A stretch of 46,413 bases of DNA, taken from an uncultured Oscillospiraceae bacterium. GTDB lineage: Bacteria > Bacillota > Clostridia > Oscillospirales > Ruminococcaceae. Position numbers and translations under genes: made by a program. Shown piece by piece: positions 6,995-14,985 of the stretch (position 1 is the stretch's first letter; each line of letters starts with the position of its first letter). The stretch covers positions 1 to 46,413 of the forward strand of contig CAJTZM010000015.1 of assembly GCA_910583935.1 (NCBI GenBank). The letters run 5' to 3'. The notes below the pieces were generated by a model. The model was not told where the DNA came from. It was given only the letters and a program-made list of their open reading frames with translations, and searched no databases.

Positions 6995-7820
6995 CAGATT
7001 GAAAAATGAAATAGAAAATGCAGACGCTATTGTAATCGGTGCGGGCGCAGGAATGTCCGCGGCGGCAGGGTTTTCTTACAGCGGAGAACGCTTTGAGAAA
7101 CATTTTGCGGATTTCCGTAAGAAATACGGATTTTCCGATATGTATTCAGGCGGCTTTTATCCCTATGAAACACTCGAAGAATATTGGGCATGGTGGTCAA
7201 AGCAGATTTATGTCAATCGCTATGATATAGAGATAGGAAAGCCCTATGCGGATTTATTGAATATCGTGAAAGGTAAGGATTATTTTGTACTAACTACAAA
7301 TGTTGACCACCAATTTCAACTTGCAGGCTTTGATAAAAAGCGTCTGTTTTATACGCAGGGCGATTATGGACTCTGGCAATGCTCTAAAGCCTGCCATGAT
7401 GAAACTTATGATAACGAGGAAATTGTGCGTCAAATGGTTGCGACACAAAAGAATTTGAAAATTCCGTCACAGTTAATCCCCAAATGTCCCGTATGCGGCT
7501 CACCTATGACAATGAATCTGCGGTGTGATAACTCCTTTGTGCAGGACGATGGATGGTATGCAGCAGCGAGCCGCTATGAGGACTTTATCAGGCGGCATAA
7601 AAACTTGCATATTTTGTTTTTAGAACTTGGCGTTGGTGCAAATACGCCTGCTATTATCAAATATCCATTTTGGCAAATGACTGCACAGAACACTCACGCA
7701 ACTTATGCTTGTATTAACTACGGCGAGGCGATAGTGCCGAGAGAAATTGAAAAGCAAGCGATTTGTATCAACCAAAAAATTGAAAAGATCCTTTACACAC
7801 TAACACAAAGCGAGGTGTGA
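6939..7820 (+). CDS. SirTM-class (class M) sirtuin, protein ADP-ribosyltransferase
   Basis: 293-residue NAD-dependent sirtuin of the macrodomain-linked class M. Rossmann motif GAGAGMSAAAGF (residues 35-46). TTNVDHQF carries Asn121. The usual catalytic His is replaced by Gln140 in YTQGDYGLWQC. Arg195 is in MNLRCDNSF. Zinc Cys are at 148, 152, 183 and 186. As I recall, the SirTM catalytic set in Streptococcus pyogenes is N118/Q137/R192, a constant offset of three from these. That set supports ADP-ribosylation rather than deacetylation. The start at 6939 has GAGGTGA in front and lies inside the macrodomain gene. The known substrate, lipoylated GcvH-L, and its ligase are not encoded in the window. 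Confidence 0.92.
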   Translation: MFIRNLITTSTKSYSGQIDRLKNEIENADAIVIGAGAGMSAAAGFSYSGERFEKHFADFRKKYGFSDMYSGGFYPYETLEEYWAWWSKQIYVNRYDIEIGKPYADLLNIVKGKDYFVLTTNVDHQFQLAGFDKKRLFYTQGDYGLWQCSKACHDETYDNEEIVRQMVATQKNLKIPSQLIPKCPVCGSPMTMNLRCDNSFVQDDGWYAAASRYEDFIRRHKNLHILFLELGVGANTPAIIKYPFWQMTAQNTHATYACINYGEAIVPREIEKQAICINQKIEKILYTLTQSEV

Positions 7821-7849
7821 GAATGCTAAAGGATACGTAATGGATATCT

Positions 7850-8452
7850 GTGGCAATAAAACCAGTAACAGAATTAGAGAGATACCATGCGGCTAATATT
7901 CAAAGTGGATAAATTCCGTACTTTTGAAAGACACCCTTTTAAGGTGCTGGACGATAAAGATATGAACAATCTTATAAAGAGTAAGGCACAGGGAATTATT
8001 TCTCCGTTAATTGTTCGCACAAATTGGAATATGAAGTCGTTTCAAAACATAGGCGTTTACACGCCGCCATAAAAGCAGGACTTTCCGAAGTCCCTGCTTT
8101 TATTCTATCCACTTGACCGAAACGAAGCGATGATTGCAGTTGTAGACAGCAACCTGCACCGTGAAAGGCTGCTTTCAAGCGAAAAAGCCTTTGCCTACAA
8201 AATGAAAACGGATACAATGAAAGCACAGGGCAAGAAAACGGATTTAACTTTGTCGCAAGCTGCGACAAAGTCTGATACCGCCGCCGAAATAGGAAAGACA
8301 CAGAATGAGAGCCGTGACCAGCAGAAGACACTGCTTGACGCAATGAGCCTGAATGACTGTACACCTTCCCTCGCACAAGAGTATCCGTATGAAGAAGCAG
8401 GCTCAGCAGAATCCTCTTTCCTCAGAGAACTTTTGTCAAGGGCAAATTTAAA
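7850..8452 (+). pseudogene. Decayed ParB-family partition protein of an integrative element
   Basis: Segments in different frames match a ParB of the clostridial ICE type: VAIKPVTELERYHAANIQS, then FERHPFKVLDDKDMNNLI and AQGIISPLIVR, then EYEVVSKHRRLHAAIKAGLS, then DRNEAMIAVVDSNLHRERLL with the middle domain running to GKTQNESRDQ. This joins by a deletion to LLDAMSLNDCTPSLAQ and RMKKQAQQ. At least three frameshifts are needed, near 7908, 8025 and 8113, and one in-frame stop precedes the region. It begins 30 bp after the SirTM gene, so the SirTM cassette sits directly against ICE maintenance genes. Confidence 0.75.
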
Positions 8453-8454
8453 AA

Positions 8455-8491
8455 TGCAGGCCCACTGTCTTAGCTAAGACAGTGGCCTGCA
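8455..8491 (-). terminator. Terminator of the MCP/FMN-lipoprotein operon
   Basis: Nearly perfect inverted repeat (one bulged base) centred on CTTAGCTAAG. On the minus strand it is followed by TTTTTAAATTT, so it should stop the leftward operon that ends at 8617. Confidence 0.7.
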
Positions 8492-8616
8492 TTATCTGCA
8501 TGCAATAAATGATCACGTATCCCGACTGCTTCTATGTGTCTGCGCAATTTCAATAGAAGACAAACTGACAATAAATTGCTTTATATCATTTCCAATCAGA
8601 AAATGTCCTTTTGTCC

Positions 8617-9060
8617 TTAATGAGTGGTATCTACAAATACAATGCTGGAATCCCCCTTCCGGGCCTGCTCCAGCACAGCCTGAGCCAGTATTTGAAAGGA
8701 GGCATGGGAAGACGACGCCCCGGTGATTGCGTCAATGCCGCCCTCGCCCTGCCCTTCCAGAAGCTGGTTCGCGTAATGTCTGGTGTATTCATTGGGATAG
8801 GTCCCATTAGCATGAAGCATGGTCTGCATATAGGTGTTATCCCAGCTCTTGATAAAACCGCTGGCGTTCTCCGCGTTATACTCCACAGATACAATACTTC
8901 CACCCTTTACCAGAATGGTGATATATTCCTTCCAGCCGTGACTGAATTCTTTCGCCTGGGCGGTGTAATACCCGTCCTGAAGCCCCGCCTGATCCCCGCA
9001 GGCCGTCAGTAACGACATCATTATCAGTAGGCTTAAAAATATGGCAACGGTCCGTTTCAT
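8617..9060 (-). CDS. FMN-binding-domain lipoprotein
   Basis: 147-residue exported lipoprotein. The N-terminus has two or three basic residues and a hydrophobic core, then lipobox LLTAC, giving a lipidated Cys near residue 21. The rest is one FMN_bind domain (DGYYTAQAKEFSHGWKEYI...) with the flavinylation-type motif DAITGASSS near the C-terminus, where ApbE-type enzymes attach FMN to a Ser/Thr. The frame begins with a GTG at 9069 that overlaps the MCP stop, only 2 nt after the AAGGAG. The ATG at 9060 has 11-nt spacing and is preferred. Directly downstream of and co-transcribed with the chemoreceptor gene. Probably an outer-face redox protein. Confidence 0.8.
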   Translation of the reverse strand: MKRTVAIFLSLLIMMSLLTACGDQAGLQDGYYTAQAKEFSHGWKEYITILVKGGSIVSVEYNAENASGFIKSWDNTYMQTMLHANGTYPNEYTRHYANQLLEGQGEGGIDAITGASSSHASFQILAQAVLEQARKGDSSIVFVDTTH

Positions 9061-9068
9061 CCGCTTCA

Positions 9069-11093
9069 CTACTCCTTCAAAACAAATTTCTGTACCTGGG
9101 CCTGAAGCGCCTCAGCTTCTTTGGCCAGAGAGCCGCTGGACTGCTCTGTCTCCCCCGCGTTTTGCAGGTTACGGTCTGCAATGGCGGAGATGGCGGCAAT
9201 CCGTTCCTCCATTACAGTTAAGGCAGATTCCTGCCCCTGTACCGCCTCCGCCAGCTTATCTGAGATTGCGCTGATCTGTGTGGAGACATCGGAAATCGCC
9301 TGGAGGGAACCGGCGGTATCCGATGTCAGCACCACGCCGGTCTGGATGATCGCCTTGGTGTTGTTGACCATTTCAGTCGCACTCTGCGCGGCTTCGGCGC
9401 TTTTCTCCGCCAGCCGTTTTACCTCATTGGCCACGACCGCAAAGCCCTTTCCGGAGGCTCCGGCCCGGGCCGCCTCCACAGAGGCGTTAAGGGACAGGAT
9501 GTTGGTTTGGAAGGCGATATCCTCAATATCCTTTGCAATCTTGGTGATCTGCTGCGCGTTGGCGCTGATGTCACCCATGGCGGAGGACAGGGCGGCCATC
9601 TGTTCGTTGGCGCTTTGAATGCGGCGGGCAATCTTCTCCGTCTGGGAACGGGTCTGCCCGCTACTGTCTACAACATCTGCCAGCCGCTCTTTCACGTGGC
9701 TCACCTCGCAGACCAGCTCCTCGGTAGACTGGTTCTGCTCCAGGGATGCCTGGTGCAGCTGTGCGGACTGCCCGTTCAGCTGCTCCGCCATTGCGGTAAG
9801 CCGGTCTGCGGCGGCGCGGAATCCAAGAAGGGTTTCGTTCATGGACTGGGCAATGGTATACAGGCTACCGCGGATCAGCACAAAATCTCCCTTGTAGTCC
9901 ACCTGGGGGCCGGTACGCAGGTCACCGTCCGCAACGCGGGTCAATACCTGCTGGATATCGGATATGTACCGGTTCACACTCTCCAGCGTATCATCCAGGG
10001 TCTGTGTCATGACTTCCACCTCATCTCCCGTACTGACAGGAAGCACCTCCGTATGCAGATCGCCGTTGGAGAGGGCTACCATTCGGTCCGTTACCCGCTT
10101 CACTGGGCGGGAAATGGAGCGGGCAAATCGCAGAATCAGCAGGACAGAGACCGTAAGGCCCGCCAGGGTAGCAAGGATGGAAACCAGCATGGCCCCATTG
10201 ATAAAGTGGCTGTAATCTGACTTGGGGATCTGGATGACCAGCGACCACTGGGTCCCTCGGATGGGAGAAAAGGCCACTAGCATCCTTTCCCCGTCGATGG
10301 AAAATTCCGTCGCTCCCGTCTCTCCGGTGGTGACCCGTTTCACCGCGTCCCCATTGCCGCCGCTGAGCTGGACCAACGAGCTCTGATTGAGGACCACCGA
10401 CTGATTGGGGTGGCCGGTGACAACGCCCTCCCGGTTGACCATATAGGCCATACCGCTTCTGCCTAAATTGATGTTGCTGATGACATCGTTGAGCAGGTCA
10501 TATTTATAGACCCCCATTATATAGAGCACTGTTTCACCGTTTTCCTTGATTGGCATGCCCATGGTAATGCCCAGATTGCCCTGAAAGAGGGTGGAGGTGT
10601 CGGTGGTCAGGTTGTCAGTCTCCTTCAGCAGCGCCAGAAAATCGCGGTCCAGGTTTTCCGGCGCGCCGTCGATCCCCTGTACCAGCCGCCCGTCCAGGCC
10701 GTACAGGGCGACCGTATAAAACTCATAGGTTTCCGCCGCTTCCTTCAGAACCTCGCCACGGTTCGCCCTGGTGGCGGCAGCATCCGGACGGGGCTCCTCC
10801 CCTTCCGGGCCGGCGGTGAACACCGTCTCCATCCCATGGTCGCTGGCCAGGGTCATCATGCGGTCGGCCAGCATATGGATGTTGGCCTCCACTGTCTTGG
10901 CCGACTGCCGGGCCATGGGCTGAAGGCTGTCCAGCAAGATGCTGTTGGCCAGTGATTGCAGGGACATAGCCATAATCACACAGCATATAACCACCAAAAT
11001 CAGAATATTTGGTGTTGTATTGCGCAATATCCGCCTGTTCAGGCTCCTTTTTCTCCCTCGTCCGGTGAGAGAGGCCGATTGCTTTTCTGTCAC
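9069..11093 (-). CDS. Methyl-accepting chemotaxis protein with dCache sensor
   Basis: Transmembrane chemoreceptor. The long frame opens at 11243, but the GTG at 11093 has AAAGGAG ten bases upstream and gives a normal MCP start (674 residues). TM1 is at about residues 25-47. A dCache-type extracellular sensor spans about 50-295 (YTVALYGLDGRLVQGID, NLGRSGMAYMVNREGVVTGHP). TM2 is at about 300-322, then HAMP and a second helical region, and the cytoplasmic signalling hairpin with tip IAFQTNILSLNASVEAARAG near 525-550. Ligand unknown. Paired with an FMN-binding lipoprotein. The gene is visibly richer in GC than its neighbours and lies between transposon remnants, suggesting acquisition. No che genes are in the window. 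Confidence 0.9.
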   Translation of the reverse strand: MTEKQSASLTGRGRKRSLNRRILRNTTPNILILVVICCVIMAMSLQSLANSILLDSLQPMARQSAKTVEANIHMLADRMMTLASDHGMETVFTAGPEGEEPRPDAAATRANRGEVLKEAAETYEFYTVALYGLDGRLVQGIDGAPENLDRDFLALLKETDNLTTDTSTLFQGNLGITMGMPIKENGETVLYIMGVYKYDLLNDVISNINLGRSGMAYMVNREGVVTGHPNQSVVLNQSSLVQLSGGNGDAVKRVTTGETGATEFSIDGERMLVAFSPIRGTQWSLVIQIPKSDYSHFINGAMLVSILATLAGLTVSVLLILRFARSISRPVKRVTDRMVALSNGDLHTEVLPVSTGDEVEVMTQTLDDTLESVNRYISDIQQVLTRVADGDLRTGPQVDYKGDFVLIRGSLYTIAQSMNETLLGFRAAADRLTAMAEQLNGQSAQLHQASLEQNQSTEELVCEVSHVKERLADVVDSSGQTRSQTEKIARRIQSANEQMAALSSAMGDISANAQQITKIAKDIEDIAFQTNILSLNASVEAARAGASGKGFAVVANEVKRLAEKSAEAAQSATEMVNNTKAIIQTGVVLTSDTAGSLQAISDVSTQISAISDKLAEAVQGQESALTVMEERIAAISAIADRNLQNAGETEQSSGSLAKEAEALQAQVQKFVLKE

Positions 11094-11210
11094 GTTCCTG
11101 CCGCTCCTTTTCTGGATGATTTTTGTCGATAGACCACAAGAAAAGCCGGTCATTCCACCAGTCAAGATTTGCACACTCTTCCAAGCTGGCGGACGATAGG
11201 CTTTTGGATT

Positions 11211-11219
11211 ACTATAGCA
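11211..11219 (-). promoter_or_regulatory. Extended -10 element for the MCP operon
   Basis: On the minus strand, TGC-TATAGT (11219-11211) is a good extended -10. The -35 region is poor. Transcription would start near 11204, about 110 nt before the GTG at 11093. Confidence 0.45.
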
Positions 11220-11269
11220 TAGATTTTCTGTTAAGGGAAGCATTTTTTTCGCGCCGCTGGCACTTCACC

Positions 11270-11640
11270 TAATTCGCAAGCAATGTGCCGATATATAACC
11301 GGCGCTCGCTTGTTGGTGGCTGACGCCCCCAAGCCCCTGCAAATCCGGGTGCTGGTGCGCCCCGGATTTTTTAAGCCGCCTTCGGCGTCTGCGAATCGGG
11401 ACAAACTCCACTTCGCTGCGCCCGCCTAATGGCGGGCATTCGCTCTATTCCGTTGTCCCTCCTTTCCCCACGCAACCCGCTTCGCTGGGCTTGGCGTAGG
11501 GACCCCCATAATGCAGGGAACGGAAACGCCCCCTGCTGGCGGTCACGATTTTCTCTTTCTCGGGCACGCCCAAAATCCGCTCCACGTTGTTTTTGGCGGT
11601 GATTGGAATCCGTTGGCAGGAAACATGTGCAGAAAGTCCC
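11270..11640. other. GC-rich hairpin-dense segment of a decayed mobile element, no intact gene
   Basis: No convincing protein is encoded between the MCP operon and the recombinase remnant. The stretch holds several inverted repeats, for example GCCCGCC/GGCGGGC near 11418-11436, and CTTCGCTG-type repeats. Similar GC-rich hairpin segments lie near mobilization genes and transfer origins in clostridial elements. An oriT is possible but not shown. Confidence 0.35.
11341..11372 (+). terminator. Intrinsic terminator-like hairpin
   Basis: AAATCCGGG (11341-11349) pairs perfectly with CCCGGATTT (11361-11369) and is followed by TTT. It reads on the plus strand, with no intact plus-strand gene before it, so it is probably left over from the element. 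Confidence 0.6.
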
Positions 11641-11677
11641 CAAAAACCTTTATGGGTGAGAACAGGCAACCGTCGGG

Positions 11678-12371
11678 TATATCCTTGAAAACAGGCAGTA
11701 CCCGGCTACGCTGTCAACTTCAAAAGCGCTACCGTCAGTTACAAAGTCCATAAGAGAATCCAGCACAGCGAGGAAGATTACCAAATCATACCCGATATGC
11801 AGGAAGCCATCATTTCCGAGAAACAATGGCGAGGGTACAAGAGCTTCGGAAACACAAACGCAGACCGACGAAATTCGGCAGGACAAGCCTCTTTTCGGGA
11901 TTAGTATATGTTATCTGATTGCAAAGCGAAAATTCACTTTGCCGCCGCCAAGAGTATGGCAAGGAAGCAGGAGCATTTCCGTTGTTCCCAATATAAATCC
12001 GGCAGAGGGGAATGCGCCATGCACTATTGTCCTTGAACGATTTGCTAAAATGCTCCAAAAGCTATGAAAAGGAGCAGAAAGCATTGACGCAGGAAGTTTC
12101 CGATAATCAACAGACCTTGCAGAACGCCGAACAACGGATAGTGGATTTAAGGCTTGTCTTACGCATTTTGCGGGAAATGACCGATATTAAGAAGCTTACC
12201 CCTACGCTTGTCAATTCTCTGATTGAGCGTATCGAAGTCCACAACAGCGACAAGTCCAGCGGTCACAGCCATGTAAAGGTGGATATTTACTTTACGGCAG
12301 TGGGCATGATAGATATTCCTACCAAAAAAGAAATCCTTGCCACGATGGAAGAAATACGGAACAATCCGTAG
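11678..12371 (+). pseudogene. C-terminal remnant of a large serine recombinase (TnpX/TndX type)
   Basis: The catalytic N-terminal domain is missing. What remains: YILENRQY, then after a one-base deletion near 11703 GYAVNFKSATVSYKVHKRIQ and IIPDMQEAIISEKQW (recombinase domain). Next is a broken zinc-ribbon (LFSGLVYV, AKIHFAAAKSMARKQEHFRC), an internal deletion near 12030, the coiled-coil segment YEKEQKALTQEVSDNQQT and the C-terminal KLTPTLVNSLIERIEVHNSD to EEIRNNP. These are the order and wording of Tn4451/Tn5397-type recombinases. The intact part reads from 12012 to 12371. It marks the right side of the mobile island. Confidence 0.8.
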
Positions 12372-12395
12372 GACTTCAAATTCGCAATATAACAA

Positions 12396-12439
12396 AAGGA
12401 TACGGTGTAATCCCTTTTACAGAGTTGCACCGTACCCTT
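12396..12439 (+). terminator. Hairpin after the recombinase remnant
   Basis: AAGGATACGGTG (12396-12407) pairs with CACCGTACCCTT (12428-12439) with one mismatch. It lies 25 bp after the recombinase stop, near the likely right end of the element. A second short hairpin, AGCC/GGCT, with an eight-T tract follows at about 12464-12485. Confidence 0.5.
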
Positions 12440-12498
12440 ATATAAAACATCCTATCTGGCGACAGCCAAAGCGGCTATTTTTTTTGCTATACTGGCTC

Positions 12499-12873
12499 CT
12501 ATGTAAGTCTGGCAGGAGCGGCGTTCTCCGTGTGCAGTCCAAAGCTGATGGAGAGAGCCTGATCAATCTGCAACATAGAAGCTGTATCTAACTTTCCCAT
12601 TTTTTCCTTTAATCTTCTTTTATCAATTGTGCGGACCTGCTCCAGCAGTACGACAGAATCTTTTGAAAGCCCACATTCATGAGAAGGAAGAGCAATATGC
12701 GTAGGAAGCTTGGATTTATCTTTTTGACTGGTGATCGCCGCAGCAATCACCGTTGGACTGTATTTGTTTCCCACATCATTCTGAACGATCAGAACCGGGC
12801 GAATGCCCCCCTGCTCTGATCCCACTACCGGGCTTAAATCCGCATAGTAGATATCTCCACGTTTAACAGTCAA
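12499..12873 (-). CDS. mazF: MazF/PemK-family endoribonuclease toxin (NdoA type)
   Basis: Sequence-specific mRNA-cleaving toxin of the chromosomal Firmicutes NdoA type. Conserved N-terminus VKRGDIYYADLSPVVGSEQGG, then RPVLIVQNDVGNKYSPTVIAAAIT and LPTHIAL, and KDSVVLLEQVRTIDKRRL. The frame opens at GTG 12882, but that codon is one base from the GGAG. TTG at 12873 (MTVKRGD after initiation), with 10-nt spacing, matches the usual N-terminus and is preferred (124 residues). No MazE/NdoAI-like antitoxin and no alr is adjacent, which is unusual. It is transcribed leftward after plsC. Confidence 0.88.
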   Translation of the reverse strand: MTVKRGDIYYADLSPVVGSEQGGIRPVLIVQNDVGNKYSPTVIAAAITSQKDKSKLPTHIALPSHECGLSKDSVVLLEQVRTIDKRRLKEKMGKLDTASMLQIDQALSISFGLHTENAAPARLT

Positions 12874-13034
12874 AAAAATCACACTCCGTATGTTTTACAT
12901 TTCTTTTAAAGCCTTTGGAATCAACCTTAGTATGCACCCAAAAAGAAGGATTTAATCAACGGCTTAACAAAAGGCTTCTTTCTATCATATTTTTTTACGG
13001 AGTTTTTTGACAAACGGACGGATTTTTTGTAAAA

Positions 13035-13772
13035 TCAGGCCTTACTCTGAGACAGCTGCTCATTCAGCGCCATTTCGATTTGGTCATGTAGCAGGACATG
13101 CAACTGCTTTTTTTCTTCCCGATCCATGCCCGCAAGCGTCACCGGCGGCAAAATGGTCAGCCGGACAGATGCCGGATGAATCCAAAATCCATGCGCTTCC
13201 ATCGCCTGGTAGGAGCCGTTTATGACCAATGGGACCACCGATGCTCCGGATTTTACGGCGATACGAAGGCCGCCGGACTGAAATGCGCGCATCTGATTTC
13301 CCCTACTGCGGGTTCCTTCCGGAAAAAGAATGACAGAATGTCCGTCTTGAAGGATTTTAGCCGCCTCCCCAATGGCGTTCATTGCCTGGCGCGGATTGTC
13401 TCTATCCAGAAAAACGCACCGAAGATACCTCATCCAGCTTCGGATCAAGGGGATTTTCTGGGTTTCGATTTTTGCCACAAAACCATGGGGCCGGTCCAAA
13501 AAGGCAAGCAGAATGGGAATGTCAAAATTCCCCTGATGGTTTCCCACAAAAACCACCGGCTGGCCCTGGGGGATATTCTCCCTTCCGAAAACCTCGACCC
13601 GAACACCTGCCGCCTTCAATAGGCATTTCGCCCAAGTAGCCACCGATCGTTCCATAAGGCGGTCTCTTTCCTCGATTCTTCCCTCCCGATCTAATTTTTT
13701 TATTTTATGCAAAGCGGGAAGATAGCGCAACAAAATGATCCAAAAATACAAAAACCAAAAAATTGTCCTCAC
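13035..13772 (-). CDS. plsC: 1-acyl-sn-glycerol-3-phosphate acyltransferase
   Basis: Membrane-bound acyltransferase that adds the second acyl chain to lysophosphatidic acid in phospholipid synthesis. 245 residues, with an N-terminal hydrophobic segment (about 1-20). The catalytic NHQGNFD motif has His79 and Asp84 (HX4D). FPEGTRSRG follows near residues 151-159 (glycerol-phosphate binding). The GTG start at 13772 has GGGAG eight bases upstream. It lies 21 bp after the DUF975 gene and is probably co-transcribed with it. Confidence 0.92.
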   Translation of the reverse strand: MRTIFWFLYFWIILLRYLPALHKIKKLDREGRIEERDRLMERSVATWAKCLLKAAGVRVEVFGRENIPQGQPVVFVGNHQGNFDIPILLAFLDRPHGFVAKIETQKIPLIRSWMRYLRCVFLDRDNPRQAMNAIGEAAKILQDGHSVILFPEGTRSRGNQMRAFQSGGLRIAVKSGASVVPLVINGSYQAMEAHGFWIHPASVRLTILPPVTLAGMDREEKKQLHVLLHDQIEMALNEQLSQSKA

Positions 13773-13793
13773 AAATATGACTCCCTGCCCTGT

Positions 13794-14714
13794 TTATTTT
13801 GACATATCTGTATCCGAATCCACCGGACGCTGCGTCTGCCCATTTTCCAGCTGCTGCTCATACAAAGATCCTCCCGCAGAAGGCGGCTGTGCAGAAAAGG
13901 GTGCGCTTTGCGCAGGATAAACTGGCGCGCCGTTTTGTGATTGGGCATACCCCGTAGGCGCATAAGGGTAAGGCGGATTCTGTTTTTCCCCGGTATATCC
14001 TTCCGCTCCGCCCAGTTCGTTCATATCCGCCAGTCTCTGGGAAATAACCTTATACTTTAAAACCTCGTACAATTCCGCATAAGCGGCCTGAATGTAAGGA
14101 GCGACAAATATAGTGCCAAGCCCGCAGGCCATTACGCCAAGCAGAATCCATCCTAAAAAGGAAAGATCAAAAATAAAAATGTCCCCCTTCTCCCCGTCTG
14201 TCATGGAACGGGAAAGCGCAAATACACGGTTGGAATCCATCTGTGGATTTTCAGCCAGAATGTAGGGAACCATACTGTATTCATAGGCTTTTATAATGCC
14301 GGGGATAACAAAAAGAAGACTCCACAGAAAAATATACAGATTCTTTAAAAACATGGTCTTGACAATGTTCAGATAAATACCGCTTTTGAAAATGGAAAAG
14401 ATTTGATCGTATCCACCCTTGTTCTGCCGATTGGCGATAAAAAAACGGCATCTTCCCACTTCAATGGGGTTCACAACAAAAATTCCAAATAAGGCTCCCA
14501 GCAAAGCCAAAACCGAAAAAACAAGCAGCAGGATTATTCCCAGCCGCCAGGGAAAATAATAGTTGTCGGAAAGGCGAAAAACCGCCGAATAGCCGTTGCC
14601 CATCTGCGATATGCCGGTTACAAAGGAAGCAATCAGACAAGCCACCAATGCCTTCCAATAGCTAAAACCCAAAACATATTTTGCGTTTCCTTTAACCTGC
14701 TCTCGGTTCCACAT
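13794..14714 (-). CDS. DUF975-family integral membrane protein
   Basis: 306 residues from ATG 14714 (MWNREQVKGNAKYVLGFSYW), the usual family start; the frame runs further upstream without a better site. Four or five hydrophobic segments are visible: YWKALVACLIASFVTGI, LGIILLLVFSVLALLGALFGIFVV, LYIFLWSLLFVIPGIIKAYEY, DLSFLGWILLGVMACGLGTIFVAPY. The family motif NPIEVGRCRFF and the AYEYSMVPYILAENP segment are present. The C-terminus is a Pro/Gln/Tyr-rich cytoplasmic tail. Function is unknown; first gene of an operon with plsC. Confidence 0.85.
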   Translation of the reverse strand: MWNREQVKGNAKYVLGFSYWKALVACLIASFVTGISQMGNGYSAVFRLSDNYYFPWRLGIILLLVFSVLALLGALFGIFVVNPIEVGRCRFFIANRQNKGGYDQIFSIFKSGIYLNIVKTMFLKNLYIFLWSLLFVIPGIIKAYEYSMVPYILAENPQMDSNRVFALSRSMTDGEKGDIFIFDLSFLGWILLGVMACGLGTIFVAPYIQAAYAELYEVLKYKVISQRLADMNELGGAEGYTGEKQNPPYPYAPTGYAQSQNGAPVYPAQSAPFSAQPPSAGGSLYEQQLENGQTQRPVDSDTDMSK

Positions 14715-14744
14715 AAAAAGCGCCCCCTTTTTTCTCTTGTTATT

Positions 14745-14773
14745 ATCGTAGCATACGGCGCGGTAAATAGCAA
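14745..14773 (-). promoter_or_regulatory. Promoter of DUF975-plsC
   Basis: On the minus strand, TTGCTA (14773-14768), a 17-bp spacer and TACGAT (14750-14745) with a TGC extension. The start point lies about 25 nt before the start codon at 14714. Confidence 0.6.
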
Positions 14774-14835
14774 ACAAAACATCTATTTTCTTTCTGGTTT
14801 ATACCAGGCCTTCCAATAATTCTTTTAAAAAAGAC

Positions 14836-14864
14836 TTTACAAGATCTTTTGACAGTGCTAAAAT
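14836..14864 (+). promoter_or_regulatory. Promoter of the Phe leader-aroF-pheA operon
   Basis: TTTACA (14836-14841), a 17-bp spacer and an extended TGC-TAAAAT (-10 at 14859-14864). Transcription would begin near 14871, just before the leader peptide's GAGG site at 14884-14887. An overlapping TTGACA (14849-14854) with TTAAAA 17 bp on would start so late that it removes that site, so it is less likely. Confidence 0.7.
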
Positions 14865-14895
14865 AAGTTTGTTAAAACATATGCGAGGTTTTTTT

Positions 14896-14985
14896 ATGGA
14901 CAAGACCTATTCTAAAAACTTTACCTTTTTCTTTAGCTGGGCGTTTTTCTTTCGCACCGGCTTAATTGAATATGGTAAAATATGA
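14896..14985 (+). CDS. Phenylalanine-rich leader peptide of aroF-pheA
   Basis: A 29-codon reading frame, with GAGG 8 nt before the ATG. It has seven Phe codons between codons 9 and 19 in the pattern F-T-FFF-S-W-A-FFF, plus Trp15, Tyr5 and Tyr26, and ends in TGA at 14983-14985. The resemblance to the E. coli PheL leader (FFFAFFF) is striking. It is followed by a terminator and then the first committed enzyme of aromatic synthesis and the Phe-specific enzyme. The peptide itself is unlikely to have a function; ribosome stalling at its Phe codons would report low Phe-tRNA. Too short for ordinary gene finders. Confidence 0.85.
   Translation: MDKTYSKNFTFFFSWAFFFRTGLIEYGKI

Noticed and set aside
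9507..10220. Plus-strand 237-codon open frame
   Set aside because: It lies wholly antisense inside the MCP gene, whose GC-rich codons create long shadow frames; no family features and no good ribosome binding site.
11270..11640. CRISPR array
   Set aside because: The repeated CTTCGCTG-like and CCCGCC-like words are irregularly spaced and not followed by uniform spacers; they look like hairpins of a mobile element.
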